A stretch of 64,000 nucleotides of DNA from an uncultured Draconibacterium sp. (GTDB taxonomy: Bacteria > Bacteroidota > Bacteroidia > Bacteroidales > Prolixibacteraceae). The position numbers and the translations under genes were made by a program. Shown here one piece after another: positions 50,882-59,412 of this stretch. Numbering within the stretch: position 1 is the stretch's first letter; each line of letters begins with the position of its first letter. The stretch spans positions 1 to 64,000 of the forward strand of contig NZ_CAJXTC010000030.1 in NCBI RefSeq assembly GCF_913060805.1, read 5' to 3'. The notes beneath the pieces are model-generated. The model ran no database searches and was not told where the DNA came from. It saw nothing but the letters and a program-made list of their open reading frames with translations.

Positions 50882-52000
50882 TTATGCCGTTTTCCGGTAA
50901 CGCCAAATAGCAAGGCTTAAGAATGTAATGCCTAAAATCGACAGGGAAACGAGTTCTTGTAAAAGGTCGGTAATGTTGGAGCCTTTTAAAACGACCATAC
51001 GCATTACCCGCATAAAATAGTAGATCGGGTTGAGCCGGTCGATGGTTTGTGCCCAGTTGGGCATACTTTCTACCGGAGTGAAAATGCCTCCCATCAATAC
51101 AAAAATCATCATAAAGAAAAAGCTGACAAACATTACCTGCTGTTGTGTATCAGCTAAAGTTGAAATAAACAGTCCGAGACCAAGCACCCCGATGAGGTAT
51201 ATGCCAGCCATAAAAAACAGGGTGAACAAACTGCCAACAATTGGGAGGTCGAAAACCAGCCAGGCGATGGTTAAACCAAAAGCCAGGTCAAACAGACCAA
51301 TTATCCAAAACGGAATAAGTTTACCAATGATAAACTGGTATTTTTTTAGCGGTGTTACGTTCAGTTGCTCGATGGTGCCGATTTCTTTTTCGCGCACCAG
51401 GTTCATCCCCGACATAAACATTCCGATAATGGTAACAAGAATCGCCAAAATACCGGGCGCCATAAACCATTTGTAATCAAGCTCGGGATTGTACCAGTAA
51501 TTCTCTGTAATTTCAACTTTTGTAGGGGGTGTAAATTCCGGAATTCCTTTCCATTCGGCAATTATGTCTTTGTTAAAATCGCTGATGATGTTTGCGGAAT
51601 AAGCATAAATCAGTTGTGCCGAGTTGCTTTCGATGGCATTTATCAAAAGTTGCACTTTTGTCTCGTCGTCACGAATAAGGTTACGTTCAAAATTAACCGG
51701 GAAAACAAGAATAGCATCTGCTTCATCGTTCAATAATTTGTCTTCGGCCAGCTTTTCTGATTGCTCTAAATGATGCACATGAAAAAACGGAATTCCATCA
51801 AATTTGGCGATCAGCTGCCGCGAGTTTTCGGACATATCGTGGTCGACCACAACCAAATCGATACGTTTCATATCGTAAGTGGCCGCAAATACTAAAATCA
51901 GCATTTGCATGATCGGCACAACAAAGATCATCGGCAGGATGGTCTTGTTCCGAAATATTTGGCGGAATTCTTTTTGCAGTAGGTATAGTATTGTTTTCAT
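50882..52000 (-). CDS. ABC-2 type permease, YhhJ/YbhR-like (372 aa)
   Basis: Membrane half of the efflux ABC transporter. The N-terminal helix (FRNKTILPMIFVVPIMQMLILVFAATYD) is followed by a large periplasmic domain (35-170) and five further helices with the family signature (MSGMNLVREKEIGTIEQLNVTPLKKYQFIIGKLIPFW). The last gene in the operon. It partners the second permease at 52468 and the two ATPases beyond, but a four-helix-bundle gene separates the two permease genes. Confidence 0.92.
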   Translation of the reverse strand: MKTILYLLQKEFRQIFRNKTILPMIFVVPIMQMLILVFAATYDMKRIDLVVVDHDMSENSRQLIAKFDGIPFFHVHHLEQSEKLAEDKLLNDEADAILVFPVNFERNLIRDDETKVQLLINAIESNSAQLIYAYSANIISDFNKDIIAEWKGIPEFTPPTKVEITENYWYNPELDYKWFMAPGILAILVTIIGMFMSGMNLVREKEIGTIEQLNVTPLKKYQFIIGKLIPFWIIGLFDLAFGLTIAWLVFDLPIVGSLFTLFFMAGIYLIGVLGLGLFISTLADTQQQVMFVSFFFMMIFVLMGGIFTPVESMPNWAQTIDRLNPIYYFMRVMRMVVLKGSNITDLLQELVSLSILGITFLSLAIWRYRKTA

Positions 52001-52030
52001 AGTGAGCTTCTGGCTTCTAGCCCCGAGCTA

Positions 52031-52387
52031 TTAGCTTTGTTTTAAATTCTTTTGAAGTCCGGTGATCATTCGTTGTTCTTCATCCAGACTATTTATAATT
52101 TCTGAAAAATCTTTATCAGAAATAAAATTCAATCTTTTTGCAATTGTTAGCTGTGTTTCTAACTCAAATGATGAACCTAATGCGATGTCTAAAAATCGAT
52201 TAAAATCTTTATCGGAGCCTCTCCCAGATCCTTCTGCAATATTTGAAGGAACAGAGATTGCTGAACGTTTTATCTGGCTCGTCAAACCATACAATTCTTC
52301 TTTAGGAAATGTGTTGGTGCTTTTGTAGATGTCAACCACCAGTTCAATTCCTTTCTGCCATACTTTTAACTTTTTGAAGTTCTTCAT
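52031..52387 (-). CDS. Four-helix-bundle protein, S23/intervening-sequence family (118 aa)
   Basis: Signature helix 1 (FKKLKVWQKGIELVVDIYKST), then FPKEELYGLTSQIKRSAISVPSNIAEGSGRGSDKDFNRFLDIALGSSFELETQL, the typical region of this family. Members were first found inside 23S rRNA inserts and as accessory proteins near diversity-generating systems. Here no reverse transcriptase is near. The gene is inserted between two ABC permease genes and is flanked by AGCTATTAGCT-like sequence (52026-52037 and 52445-52471). Confidence 0.9.
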   Translation of the reverse strand: MKNFKKLKVWQKGIELVVDIYKSTNTFPKEELYGLTSQIKRSAISVPSNIAEGSGRGSDKDFNRFLDIALGSSFELETQLTIAKRLNFISDKDFSEIINSLDEEQRMITGLQKNLKQS

Positions 52388-52467
52388 CTTTTTTGTTATT
52401 AAGGTTAATATTTATATGTATTAATTCTTATTTCATTTGCTCGCGGCTATAAGCTAATGGCTATCAG

Positions 52468-53574
52468 CTATTCTAATCTAATCTTAAACTTCTTCACACT
52501 TACCGCAATAAAAAACAATGTCATGCCAATCAAAACTGCTGTCTCTTTCCAGATAAAAAAGATACCGGTTCCCTTGAGCATGATAGTTCTTACAATCGTT
52601 ATGAAGTATCGGGCGGGCATTATGTGACTGAAATATTGCAGCACCACTGGCATATTTTCGATAGGAAAAATAAAACCTGATAATAAAATGGTGGGCAGCA
52701 TTAATCCGATCATTGAGATAAACATGGCTGCCATTTGGTTTTTTGCCGCCGTCGATATCAGAATTCCCAGGCAAAGTGCCATCATGATGAAAAGAATGGT
52801 TTCCAGCATGAGCAAAATGAAACTGCCGCTCACCGGTACGCCAAACACAAAATGCCCGATCAGCACAATGATAAAAGCATTGGCGATTGACAATAAAAGA
52901 TAGGGAAGTACTTTGCCAACAATAATTTGAACGGGGCGAAGTGGTGAAACCAAAAGAATTTCCATTGTTCCCAATTCTTTTTCGCGGGTTATGGAAATGG
53001 AAGTCATCATGGCTGAAATGAGCATTAGAATCAGTGCCATCACTCCCGGAACAAACATGTAAGCACTTTTCATTTCTTCGTTAAAGTACATACGTACTTC
53101 AGGAGTAATTTGCATGGGTAACTGCATTTCGGGATACAGTTTTCGGATGTAGTCGTTTACGATGGCAGTTGTGTAGGATATAGCCAGCTTAGCAATGTTC
53201 GGATCGGAAGCATCGGCTATCAGCTGCATTTTTGCAATGCCTTCTTTTCCGAGAGTTTGCCCGAAGTTGTTTTCAAAAACAATCACCTCGCGCACTTTGC
53301 CTTTCCGGAAAATGGCATCGATATCGTCGAGGTTGTCAAGGTTTTCATCTAACAGGAAATAGCCCGATGACAGCAATTTATTAGTTATTTCCTGTGTGGT
53401 TTCATCTTTTGACTGGTCATAAATGGCAATATGCACATCTTTGATCTCGCTTTTAATCACCGTTCCGAAAACCAGCAGTTGCACGACCGGTATACCAAAT
53501 AGAATCAGCATCGTCCGCGCATCACGAAAAATGTGGAAGAATTCTTTTTTTATGAATGATCTTAGTTGTTTCAT
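52468..53574 (-). CDS. ABC-2 type permease, YhhJ/YbhS-like (368 aa)
   Basis: Same fold as the permease at 50882: N-terminal helix (FRDARTMLILFGIPVVQLLVFGTV), periplasmic domain, and five more helices with SISITREKELGTMEILLVSPLRPVQIIVGKVLPYL. Together the two would form the heterodimeric exporter channel. It lies downstream of the ATPase genes; a family A repeat stands between (53593-53671). Confidence 0.92.
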   Translation of the reverse strand: MKQLRSFIKKEFFHIFRDARTMLILFGIPVVQLLVFGTVIKSEIKDVHIAIYDQSKDETTQEITNKLLSSGYFLLDENLDNLDDIDAIFRKGKVREVIVFENNFGQTLGKEGIAKMQLIADASDPNIAKLAISYTTAIVNDYIRKLYPEMQLPMQITPEVRMYFNEEMKSAYMFVPGVMALILMLISAMMTSISITREKELGTMEILLVSPLRPVQIIVGKVLPYLLLSIANAFIIVLIGHFVFGVPVSGSFILLMLETILFIMMALCLGILISTAAKNQMAAMFISMIGLMLPTILLSGFIFPIENMPVVLQYFSHIMPARYFITIVRTIMLKGTGIFFIWKETAVLIGMTLFFIAVSVKKFKIRLE

Positions 53575-53592
53575 TTTTTATTAATTACCAGT

Positions 53593-53671
53593 TGTAATTT
53601 CGAAGGAAGAATGACTGAGAAATCTATTTCATTGGTTACAGATTTCTCCTCGCAGGCTCGTCGAAATGACA
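53593..53671. repeat. Dispersed palindromic repeat, family A copy 2
   Basis: TGTAATTTCGAAGGAAGAAT at one end, TCGTCGAAATGACA at the other, and AGAAATCT/AGATTTCTC inside, as in 23257-23341. It sits inside the efflux operon between an ATPase gene and a permease gene. Confidence 0.75.
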
Positions 53672-53685
53672 TTGTTCTGTGGCTT

Positions 53686-54411
53686 TCATCTCGCTATCTT
53701 CAAAAACACTTCGTCCATGTTTGTTGCATTGTATTTTTCTTTCAGTTTTGCCGGCGTGTCGAGTGCCTCAATTCTACCGGCATTCATTATCGATACGCGG
53801 TCGCAATATTCAGCTTCATCCATGTAATGAGTAGTCACAAAAACGGTGATACCGTTGTGGGCTGCTTCGTAAATTAGGTCCCAGAATTTACGTCGTGTAA
53901 CCGGGTCAACACCTCCTGTTGGTTCATCGAGGAATACAATTTTCGGATCGTGAAAAATAGCCACCGAAAAAGCCAGCTTTTGTTTCCATCCCAGCGGTAA
54001 ATCCCCAATGAGCTTGTTTTTTACATTTTCCAGCTCCAGTTTTTTTAGCAATTCCGATTCTTTTTCTTTGCGCTGCTTTCTGCTGATTCCATAAATTCCT
54101 GCATACAACTTAATGTTCTCCAAAATGGTCAGGTCTTCATAAAGCGAAAACTTTTGGCTCATATAACCGATGTTCTTTTTTATTTTTTCGGTTTCACGAT
54201 AAATATCAAAACCTGCAACTTCCACCTCGCCCGATGTTGGTGATGACAGTCCGCAAAGTATACGAATAGCTGTAGTTTTACCTGCTCCGTTAGCTCCCAG
54301 AAATCCAAAAATTTCACCCTTTCTTACCTCAAACGACAGGTTGTCGTTTGCCGTAAAATGACCAAAGTTTTTGACCAGGTTTCTTGCTGAAATGATTGTT
54401 TCTCTTTCCAT
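53686..54411 (-). CDS. ABC transporter ATP-binding protein (241 aa)
   Basis: One nucleotide-binding domain: Walker A GANGAGKTTAIRIL, Q-loop GYMSQKFSLYEDL, a degenerate signature LPLGWKQKLAF in place of LSGGQ, Walker B PKIVFLDEPTGGVDPVTR and switch His VTTHYMDEAEYC. The changed signature (GWKQK) is typical of YbhF-like exporters. It drives the two-permease efflux system. It lies 151 bases from the second ATPase gene. Confidence 0.92.
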   Translation of the reverse strand: MERETIISARNLVKNFGHFTANDNLSFEVRKGEIFGFLGANGAGKTTAIRILCGLSSPTSGEVEVAGFDIYRETEKIKKNIGYMSQKFSLYEDLTILENIKLYAGIYGISRKQRKEKESELLKKLELENVKNKLIGDLPLGWKQKLAFSVAIFHDPKIVFLDEPTGGVDPVTRRKFWDLIYEAAHNGITVFVTTHYMDEAEYCDRVSIMNAGRIEALDTPAKLKEKYNATNMDEVFLKIAR

Positions 54412-54427
54412 ATTAGATAGTTTGCAG

Positions 54428-54565
54428 TCTCAGTATTCAGTCTCAGTTACAGTTAAAGAATCGGGGTACTTCCGAGAACTTTTTTGATATACTATTAAAC
54501 TTTTAAAATCCATACTGTTTATTTTATTTTTACTGAAAGCTGAGACTGTCAACTGCGACTTCTTA
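54428..54565. repeat. Degenerate ACTGAGACTG repeats between the ATPase genes
   Basis: A CTGAGACTGAA-type motif occurs at about 54430-54447 (as reverse) and near 54536-54560, within a 151-base gap that carries no gene. The same word recurs at 61610-61640 and 62408-62432. Confidence 0.45.
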
Positions 54566-55465
54566 CTGCTCCATTAAGTTCATAAATACATCTTCAATAC
54601 CGGCAGGAATTTCTTCTACAAGTATTTTTTCATGCCCCAGGTTTTGAAGATAATTATCGAGCTCGTTCGTTTCCACTTCATCATTCAGTCCCGTAAAATG
54701 GGCGTACTGTCCAAAAGCATAAACGGCTTCGGCTTTATCGTAAGCACGTAAATCGTTGATCAGTTGATACATATTTCGGGCGCCTACCTGAATGATCTTT
54801 CGTGGAAATTTTTCGGTTATCTGTTTTGGAGAATCCACATCCAGTATCTGTCCGTTTTGGATTAATGCTACCCTGTCGCAAAGATCGGCTTCGTCCATAT
54901 AAGGTGTCGACACCAAAATGGTAATTCCTTTTTGCTGAAGGTTTTTTAGCATCTCCCAAAACTCTTTTCGCGAAACAGCATCTACTCCGGTTGTTGGTTC
55001 GTCGAGTACCAATATTTTGGGTTTATGGATTAGTGCACACGAAAGCGCCAGTTTTTGTTTCATCCCACCCGACAGTTTCCCTGCACGGCGGCTTTTAAAG
55101 GGCTCGATCTGGTAAAAAATGTCACGAATCAAATCGTAATTCTCCTGAACCGTGGTGCCAAAAACAGTCGCAAAAAAGTTCAGGTTTTCTTCCACGCTAA
55201 GATCCTGATACAATGAAAAACGCCCCGGCATATAGCCGACCATTTTGCGGATCTTCTTGTAATTTTCAACCACATCCAGATTATCTAATTTTGCTTCACC
55301 AGAATCGGGTAAAAGCAGCGTCATAAGAATGCGGATCAAAGTTGATTTCCCTGCTCCGTCAGGACCGATCAATCCAAAAAGTTCTCCTTCATTCACATGC
55401 AGGTTGATACCCGAAAGTGCCATGGTTTCCTTGTACGACTTTGTTATGTTGTTAATCTCGATCAT
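54563..55465 (-). CDS. ABC transporter ATP-binding protein, second (300 aa)
   Basis: Nucleotide-binding domain with Walker A GPDGAGKSTLIRIL, signature LSGGMKQKLALSCAL, Walker B PKILVLDEPTTGVDAVSR and VSTPYMDEADLC, where the usual His of the switch is Pro-Tyr-type (STPYMDEA; normally STHYMDEA). The C-terminal 80 residues are an added domain (KIIQVGARNMYQLINDLRAYD). ATG 55465 is used; TTG 55492 overlaps HlyD. Loss of the switch His suggests one of the two ATP sites is weak. Confidence 0.9.
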   Translation of the reverse strand: MIEINNITKSYKETMALSGINLHVNEGELFGLIGPDGAGKSTLIRILMTLLLPDSGEAKLDNLDVVENYKKIRKMVGYMPGRFSLYQDLSVEENLNFFATVFGTTVQENYDLIRDIFYQIEPFKSRRAGKLSGGMKQKLALSCALIHKPKILVLDEPTTGVDAVSRKEFWEMLKNLQQKGITILVSTPYMDEADLCDRVALIQNGQILDVDSPKQITEKFPRKIIQVGARNMYQLINDLRAYDKAEAVYAFGQYAHFTGLNDEVETNELDNYLQNLGHEKILVEEIPAGIEDVFMNLMEQ

Positions 55466-55482
55466 GAAATACTTGACATTGA

Positions 55483-56364
55483 TTAGTTCCAACGAACTTC
55501 CCCGGGCATTCCGATTTTTAATGTTCCATCGTTTTTTACTGTTACTTTAACAGCGTAAACCAGCTTTACACGTTCTTCTTTGGTTTGGATGATTTTAGGT
55601 GTAAACTCCGCTTCCGATGAAATCCAGGTAATGGTTCCTGTGAAATGTTGATTTTCGGCAGCATTCTGATCGACCAAAACATCGAGCTGCTGACCGATTT
55701 TTACATGTGGAAGTTGAGCACCGCTTACATAAACTTTAAGTTCCAGTTCGCTGATATCTGCAATTTTGAAAAGCGCTTTTCCGGCAGTAGTTAATTCTCC
55801 TTGCTCAGCGTATGTTTCAAGAATGGTTCCTGAAACCGGTGATTTTATAGTACAGCGGCTTAACTGATCGGCAACCGAAGCTTTTTGCGCCTCCAAAACT
55901 TCCTGCTCTTTGCTGACGAGTGTGAATTGTGTTTTGGTATTGGCAATCTGTTTGTCGATTACACTAATCTGCCCCTGAATATCGTCAAGTTGTTTTTGTG
56001 TGGCAGCTCCGTCTTTCAGCATCTTTTTTATGCGTTCTTCGTTGATCTTCAGATTTGCTTTTTGCTCTTCGAACACAGCAATTTGCGACTGAATCGACTG
56101 ACGTTTGGCCACGACGGCAGTTTGTTGAGCATCAAGTTGCAACAGTTGCAAATGGAGTTGAACCGTGTCGATAAGAGCTGTAGGATAACCGGCATCAATC
56201 TTGTCTCCTTTGTCAACATTTAGTTCAAGGATCTTGCCCGGAGTTTCTGCTGAAACAATAACGGTTTCCGCCTCGAAATTGCCATACGCGTCGGCCGCAT
56301 CGTTATCCGATTGGCAGGCGATAAAAAGTAATGGCAGCGAAATAATGTAAAGTATCTTTTTCAT
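55483..56364 (-). CDS. HlyD-family membrane fusion lipoprotein (293 aa)
   Basis: Periplasmic adaptor of the exporter. Lipobox LFIACQSD (Cys 17 when ATG 56364 is used; ATG 56382 is six codons upstream). Then a biotinyl-lipoyl-like strand pair (AETPGKILELNVDKGDKIDAGYP), a long coiled coil (VAKRQSIQSQIAVFEEQKANLKINEERIKKML to QKASVADQLSRC) and the beta barrel. It bridges ABC and TolC parts. It precedes the ATPase gene by 17 bases. Confidence 0.92.
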   Translation of the reverse strand: MKKILYIISLPLLFIACQSDNDAADAYGNFEAETVIVSAETPGKILELNVDKGDKIDAGYPTALIDTVQLHLQLLQLDAQQTAVVAKRQSIQSQIAVFEEQKANLKINEERIKKMLKDGAATQKQLDDIQGQISVIDKQIANTKTQFTLVSKEQEVLEAQKASVADQLSRCTIKSPVSGTILETYAEQGELTTAGKALFKIADISELELKVYVSGAQLPHVKIGQQLDVLVDQNAAENQHFTGTITWISSEAEFTPKIIQTKEERVKLVYAVKVTVKNDGTLKIGMPGEVRWN

Positions 56365-56390
56365 GGTAATCTTGTTTTTCATGCGTTTAT

Positions 56391-57668
56391 TTAGTTCTGT
56401 GTTGATGTGCCCGTTATTGTTTTTCCTTTTATCAGGACGTATTTCTCGCGGGCTTCGTTGAGCTGAATCTTGTGCACTTCTTGTTTAAGTTTTGCTACTG
56501 TTTCTGCTTGTAATTCCTGAACATAGTCGGAAGTTGTAATGGTTTCGTTTTCCAATTTTGAGGCGGCTGCTTTGGTAATCCCGGCACGCAGTTCAACCAG
56601 GTTTTCGTCGTTCGTAATTAATTGTTCCAGCTTCCCGATTTGTTCTTTTTGTTGAATGAGCAACAGGTTGAGGTTTTGTATAAATGTGGCTTCCTGGCTT
56701 TGAAGCATTTCTTGCTGAAGTTGCAAAACTTGTCTTTGTCGCGAAGTTTGTTTCCAGTCGAAGGCATTCCACGAAACGCTCACACCAAAAAGGTAGTAGC
56801 CTTTAAATTCGTCGAGTAGCATGTTTAATCCCGGTTTGCCATAACCCAGCTGTCCAAATCCAAAAAGCTTTGGGTTTCTTGTTTTCGAAAGCAAATCGCT
56901 TTGAACGGCCAATTGCTCTCGTTGAACGCCCAGTAATTGTAATTCAGGACGTAGCAATTCCGAATTGAAAGAAAAGTTTGTTTGATAGGTAAATGTTTCC
57001 TTTTCATCAAACTGTTTTCCGGTAAGCAATTCGAGCATTTGACGCGATGCACTTTTTGCCGCATCCAACTCAACAATATTTTGCTCGAGGTTGATTCGCT
57101 CGGCTTTTAACACCAAAGCTGCCGAAGGTTCGGTAACGCCATTTCTTATACCCGATTCTACACGGCTCAACTGTTCTTCAATTGTTTTTACCTGCGCTAG
57201 AATTACTTCTTTTTGCTGATCGACAACCAGAGCTGTAAAAAAGGCCTGTGCAACCTGCTCATTCAGTTTGTAAAGTTCAACTTCAAGTTGACTGAGATTG
57301 CTGTTCAAAATGGCCGTTTCCAGTGTTTTGTTGACTTTGGTAATTCCACCATCCCAAATGGTTTGCTGCAACTCGGCATAAGCGTTGTAACGATCTTTCG
57401 ATACGGTTGGTATGGTAACTCCCGGCATCGAAACCGGCACCTCGGTTACAGCCGATTGATAAGTGGCTTGCCCGTTTAATGACACCTGAGGCAAATAATT
57501 GGTTTCGTGGTTTTGTATGGAAAGCGAATTGATCTCTTTCCACAATTCCGACTGTTTCAGATTGGGATAGTTTTGTCGCGCCCACACATAACAACTATCC
57601 AATTGTATGCTGTTTTGGGCAACCGCTAACTGAAACGGAAATAGCAATAGAATTAGAATCTTTCTCAT
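56391..57668 (-). CDS. TolC-family outer membrane efflux protein (425 aa)
   Basis: Signal peptide (1-18), duplicated TolC helical hairpins with the usual alternate Leu/Gln pattern (QLDSCYVWARQNYPNLKQSELWKEINSLSIQNHETNYLPQVSLNGQAT-type start, second repeat from LRPELQLLGVQREQLAVQS). The outer-membrane channel of the exporter. It starts at 57668 and overlaps the TetR gene by four bases. Confidence 0.92.
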   Translation of the reverse strand: MRKILILLLFPFQLAVAQNSIQLDSCYVWARQNYPNLKQSELWKEINSLSIQNHETNYLPQVSLNGQATYQSAVTEVPVSMPGVTIPTVSKDRYNAYAELQQTIWDGGITKVNKTLETAILNSNLSQLEVELYKLNEQVAQAFFTALVVDQQKEVILAQVKTIEEQLSRVESGIRNGVTEPSAALVLKAERINLEQNIVELDAAKSASRQMLELLTGKQFDEKETFTYQTNFSFNSELLRPELQLLGVQREQLAVQSDLLSKTRNPKLFGFGQLGYGKPGLNMLLDEFKGYYLFGVSVSWNAFDWKQTSRQRQVLQLQQEMLQSQEATFIQNLNLLLIQQKEQIGKLEQLITNDENLVELRAGITKAAASKLENETITTSDYVQELQAETVAKLKQEVHKIQLNEAREKYVLIKGKTITGTSTQN

Positions 57669-58279
57669 TTTATTAGGATTGAGTGAAGGATAAATTCCTT
57701 GATAGTTACTTTTCTTTTTAGAATAAATTCGTCGTAGTTCGCTTTGTCCTTCTCGAAAAACATTTCCGAGAGAAGTGGTTTTCCGGCAATTGGGAAAACG
57801 CTCAGGCTTATGATATTAATGATGAGGTCGCGCGGATCCATTTTTCTGATCTTTCCGCTGTCCATTTCCTGCTTAAACATGGTTATGATTTGCTGTGGAT
57901 TAATCCCACTTTCTTTAATCATTCCGGCAAGAAATTCAGGATCGCGATGGATTTCTTTTAAAATGAATGTTGGTAGAAAAGGGTTTATCGTTAAAATATC
58001 GATGTAGTTTTCGATAAAGGCGCCAAGCTTATCCTCAATTGGTTTGTCGGAATTTACCATGAGCATTACATTGGGCATAATCTTTCCAAAAACACTTTTG
58101 AAAATGGCTTCGAACAGTTTCTGTTTCGACCGGAAATAGTAATGAAGCAATGCTTTGTTGATCCCGGCTTCGTCGGCGATTTCCTGCATGCGGGCGCCGT
58201 CCATACCTTTATGGATAAACACATTGCGGGCAGCGGACAGGATCTTTTCTTCGGTATTGTCTTTATTTATGGCTGTCAT
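57665..58279 (-). CDS. TetR/AcrR-family repressor (204 aa)
   Basis: N-terminal HTH (ILSAARNVFIHKGMDGARMQEIADEAGINKALLHYYFRSKQKLFEAIF) and a helical ligand domain (PIEDKLGAFIENYIDILTINPFLPTFILKEI). It is the first gene of the efflux operon, so drug or metabolite binding would free the operon. Two 33-base direct repeats with palindromes lie upstream (58289-58382). Confidence 0.93.
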   Translation of the reverse strand: MTAINKDNTEEKILSAARNVFIHKGMDGARMQEIADEAGINKALLHYYFRSKQKLFEAIFKSVFGKIMPNVMLMVNSDKPIEDKLGAFIENYIDILTINPFLPTFILKEIHRDPEFLAGMIKESGINPQQIITMFKQEMDSGKIRKMDPRDLIINIISLSVFPIAGKPLLSEMFFEKDKANYDEFILKRKVTIKEFILHSILIK

Positions 58280-58288
58280 GAATTTGAA

Positions 58289-58382
58289 TTAACTAATTAG
58301 TTTAACCAGTTGGTCAAAATTAGAGCGTTGAATTCAATTATCCAAGAAAATAACCAATTAGTTTAACCAGGTGGTTAATTTT
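58289..58382. promoter_or_regulatory. Twin operator of the TetR regulator
   Basis: Two similar 32-base blocks start at 58290 and 58351 (61 bases apart). The first has the palindrome AACTAATTAGTT, the second TTAACCA GG TGGTTAA. Both share the core AATTAGTTTAACCAG. They sit in the divergent gap between the repressor and the DUF1080 lipoprotein gene and may control both. Confidence 0.6.
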
Positions 58383-58441
58383 TGTTCTTTTCAATATTGT
58401 TTTATCTTTACTTTATAACTAAATCAATTAAAATTTCAGTA

Positions 58442-59260
58442 ATGACAACAACTTATAGATTCTTTGGAATTGCCCTTCTGGCGTGCGCTTTGGTTTTATC
58501 GGCGTGCAATTCAAAACCCAAAACCCAACAATTAACAGAAAAATCCGGAGAAGAATGGATTCAATTGTTTAATGGAAAAGATTTAGACGACTGGACCCCA
58601 AAGTTTACAGGCTACGAGTTAGGTGTCAATTACAAAAATACGTTCCGGGTTGAAGATGGTATTCTTCGCGTGTCGTACGACAATTGGGACGAGTGGAATG
58701 GCGAATTCGGGCACTTGTTTTACAAGGATGAATTTTCGCACTACCGTTTGCGGGTGGAGTATCGGTTTGTGGGGCCACAATTAAAAAATGCGCCGAACTG
58801 GGCATTTCGAAATAACGGTTTGATGATTCATGGCCAAACCGCAGAATCTATGGAATTGGATCAGGCATTTCCAACATCAATAGAAGTGCAGTTGTTAGGC
58901 GGCGTTACCGGACAAGGCGAGCGTCCTACTATGAATCTTTGTACTCCGGGAACAAACGTAGTGATGAATGGAGAATTGATAGAGCCGCATACGATTAATT
59001 CAAGCGCAGAAACTCAATACGATGACAAGTGGGTGACTGTTGAAGCAGAAGTGCATGGTGGAGATTTAATCCGTCATTTTGTTGATGGACTAGAAGTATT
59101 AAGTTACGAAAAACCACAGCTTGATCCGCGCGATCCAACTTACGAAAAACTTCTTCCGGCCGATGGAAACAAGATGCTTACAAAAGGCACCATCTCCATT
59201 CAGGCGGAGGGCCACAGCACGGATTTTAGAAAAATTGAATTACTGGTTTTGGATGAGTAA
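58442..59260 (+). CDS. DUF1080 / 3-keto-disaccharide hydrolase-like lipoprotein (272 aa)
   Basis: Lipobox LVLSACNSK, then one concanavalin-like beta-sandwich (WIQLFNGKDLDDWTPKFTGYELG ... FSHYRLRVEYRFVG ... IHGQTAESMELDQAFPTSIEVQLLGG ... STDFRKIELLVLDE), the DUF1080 fold; recent work on related proteins shows hydrolysis of 3-keto-glycosides. Starting at ATG 58442 gives a normal lipoprotein signal; the TTG at 58382 would lie in the operator region. The substrate is unknown. Possibly controlled by the TetR box. Confidence 0.9.
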   Translation: MTTTYRFFGIALLACALVLSACNSKPKTQQLTEKSGEEWIQLFNGKDLDDWTPKFTGYELGVNYKNTFRVEDGILRVSYDNWDEWNGEFGHLFYKDEFSHYRLRVEYRFVGPQLKNAPNWAFRNNGLMIHGQTAESMELDQAFPTSIEVQLLGGVTGQGERPTMNLCTPGTNVVMNGELIEPHTINSSAETQYDDKWVTVEAEVHGGDLIRHFVDGLEVLSYEKPQLDPRDPTYEKLLPADGNKMLTKGTISIQAEGHSTDFRKIELLVLDE

Positions 59261-59289
59261 TTCTGCTTTCGCAGATAACTCTCCAATAT

Positions 59290-59380
59290 GATTTTTAGGA
59301 TTTTTACCCCGCCCCTAAAGGGTGAATTCTAAAAATCAATCTGCTTCCCTTTAGGGATTAGGGTAAAACAGATTGATTTT
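59290..59380. repeat. Dispersed repeat, family D copy 2
   Basis: ATTTTTAGGATTTTTACCCC, CCCCTAAAGGG, AAAAATCAATCTG, CCCTTTAGGGATTAGGG and CAGATTGATTTT give nested arms as at 48431-48497. It lies between converging genes. Confidence 0.65.
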
Positions 59381-59412
59381 GTGCACAATTTAATGAATCT
59401 GTTAAAGCAGAA

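Noticed and set aside
52031-52387. Accessory protein (Avd-like) of a diversity-generating retroelement
   Set aside because: No reverse transcriptase, no template/variable repeat near; only the fold is shared.
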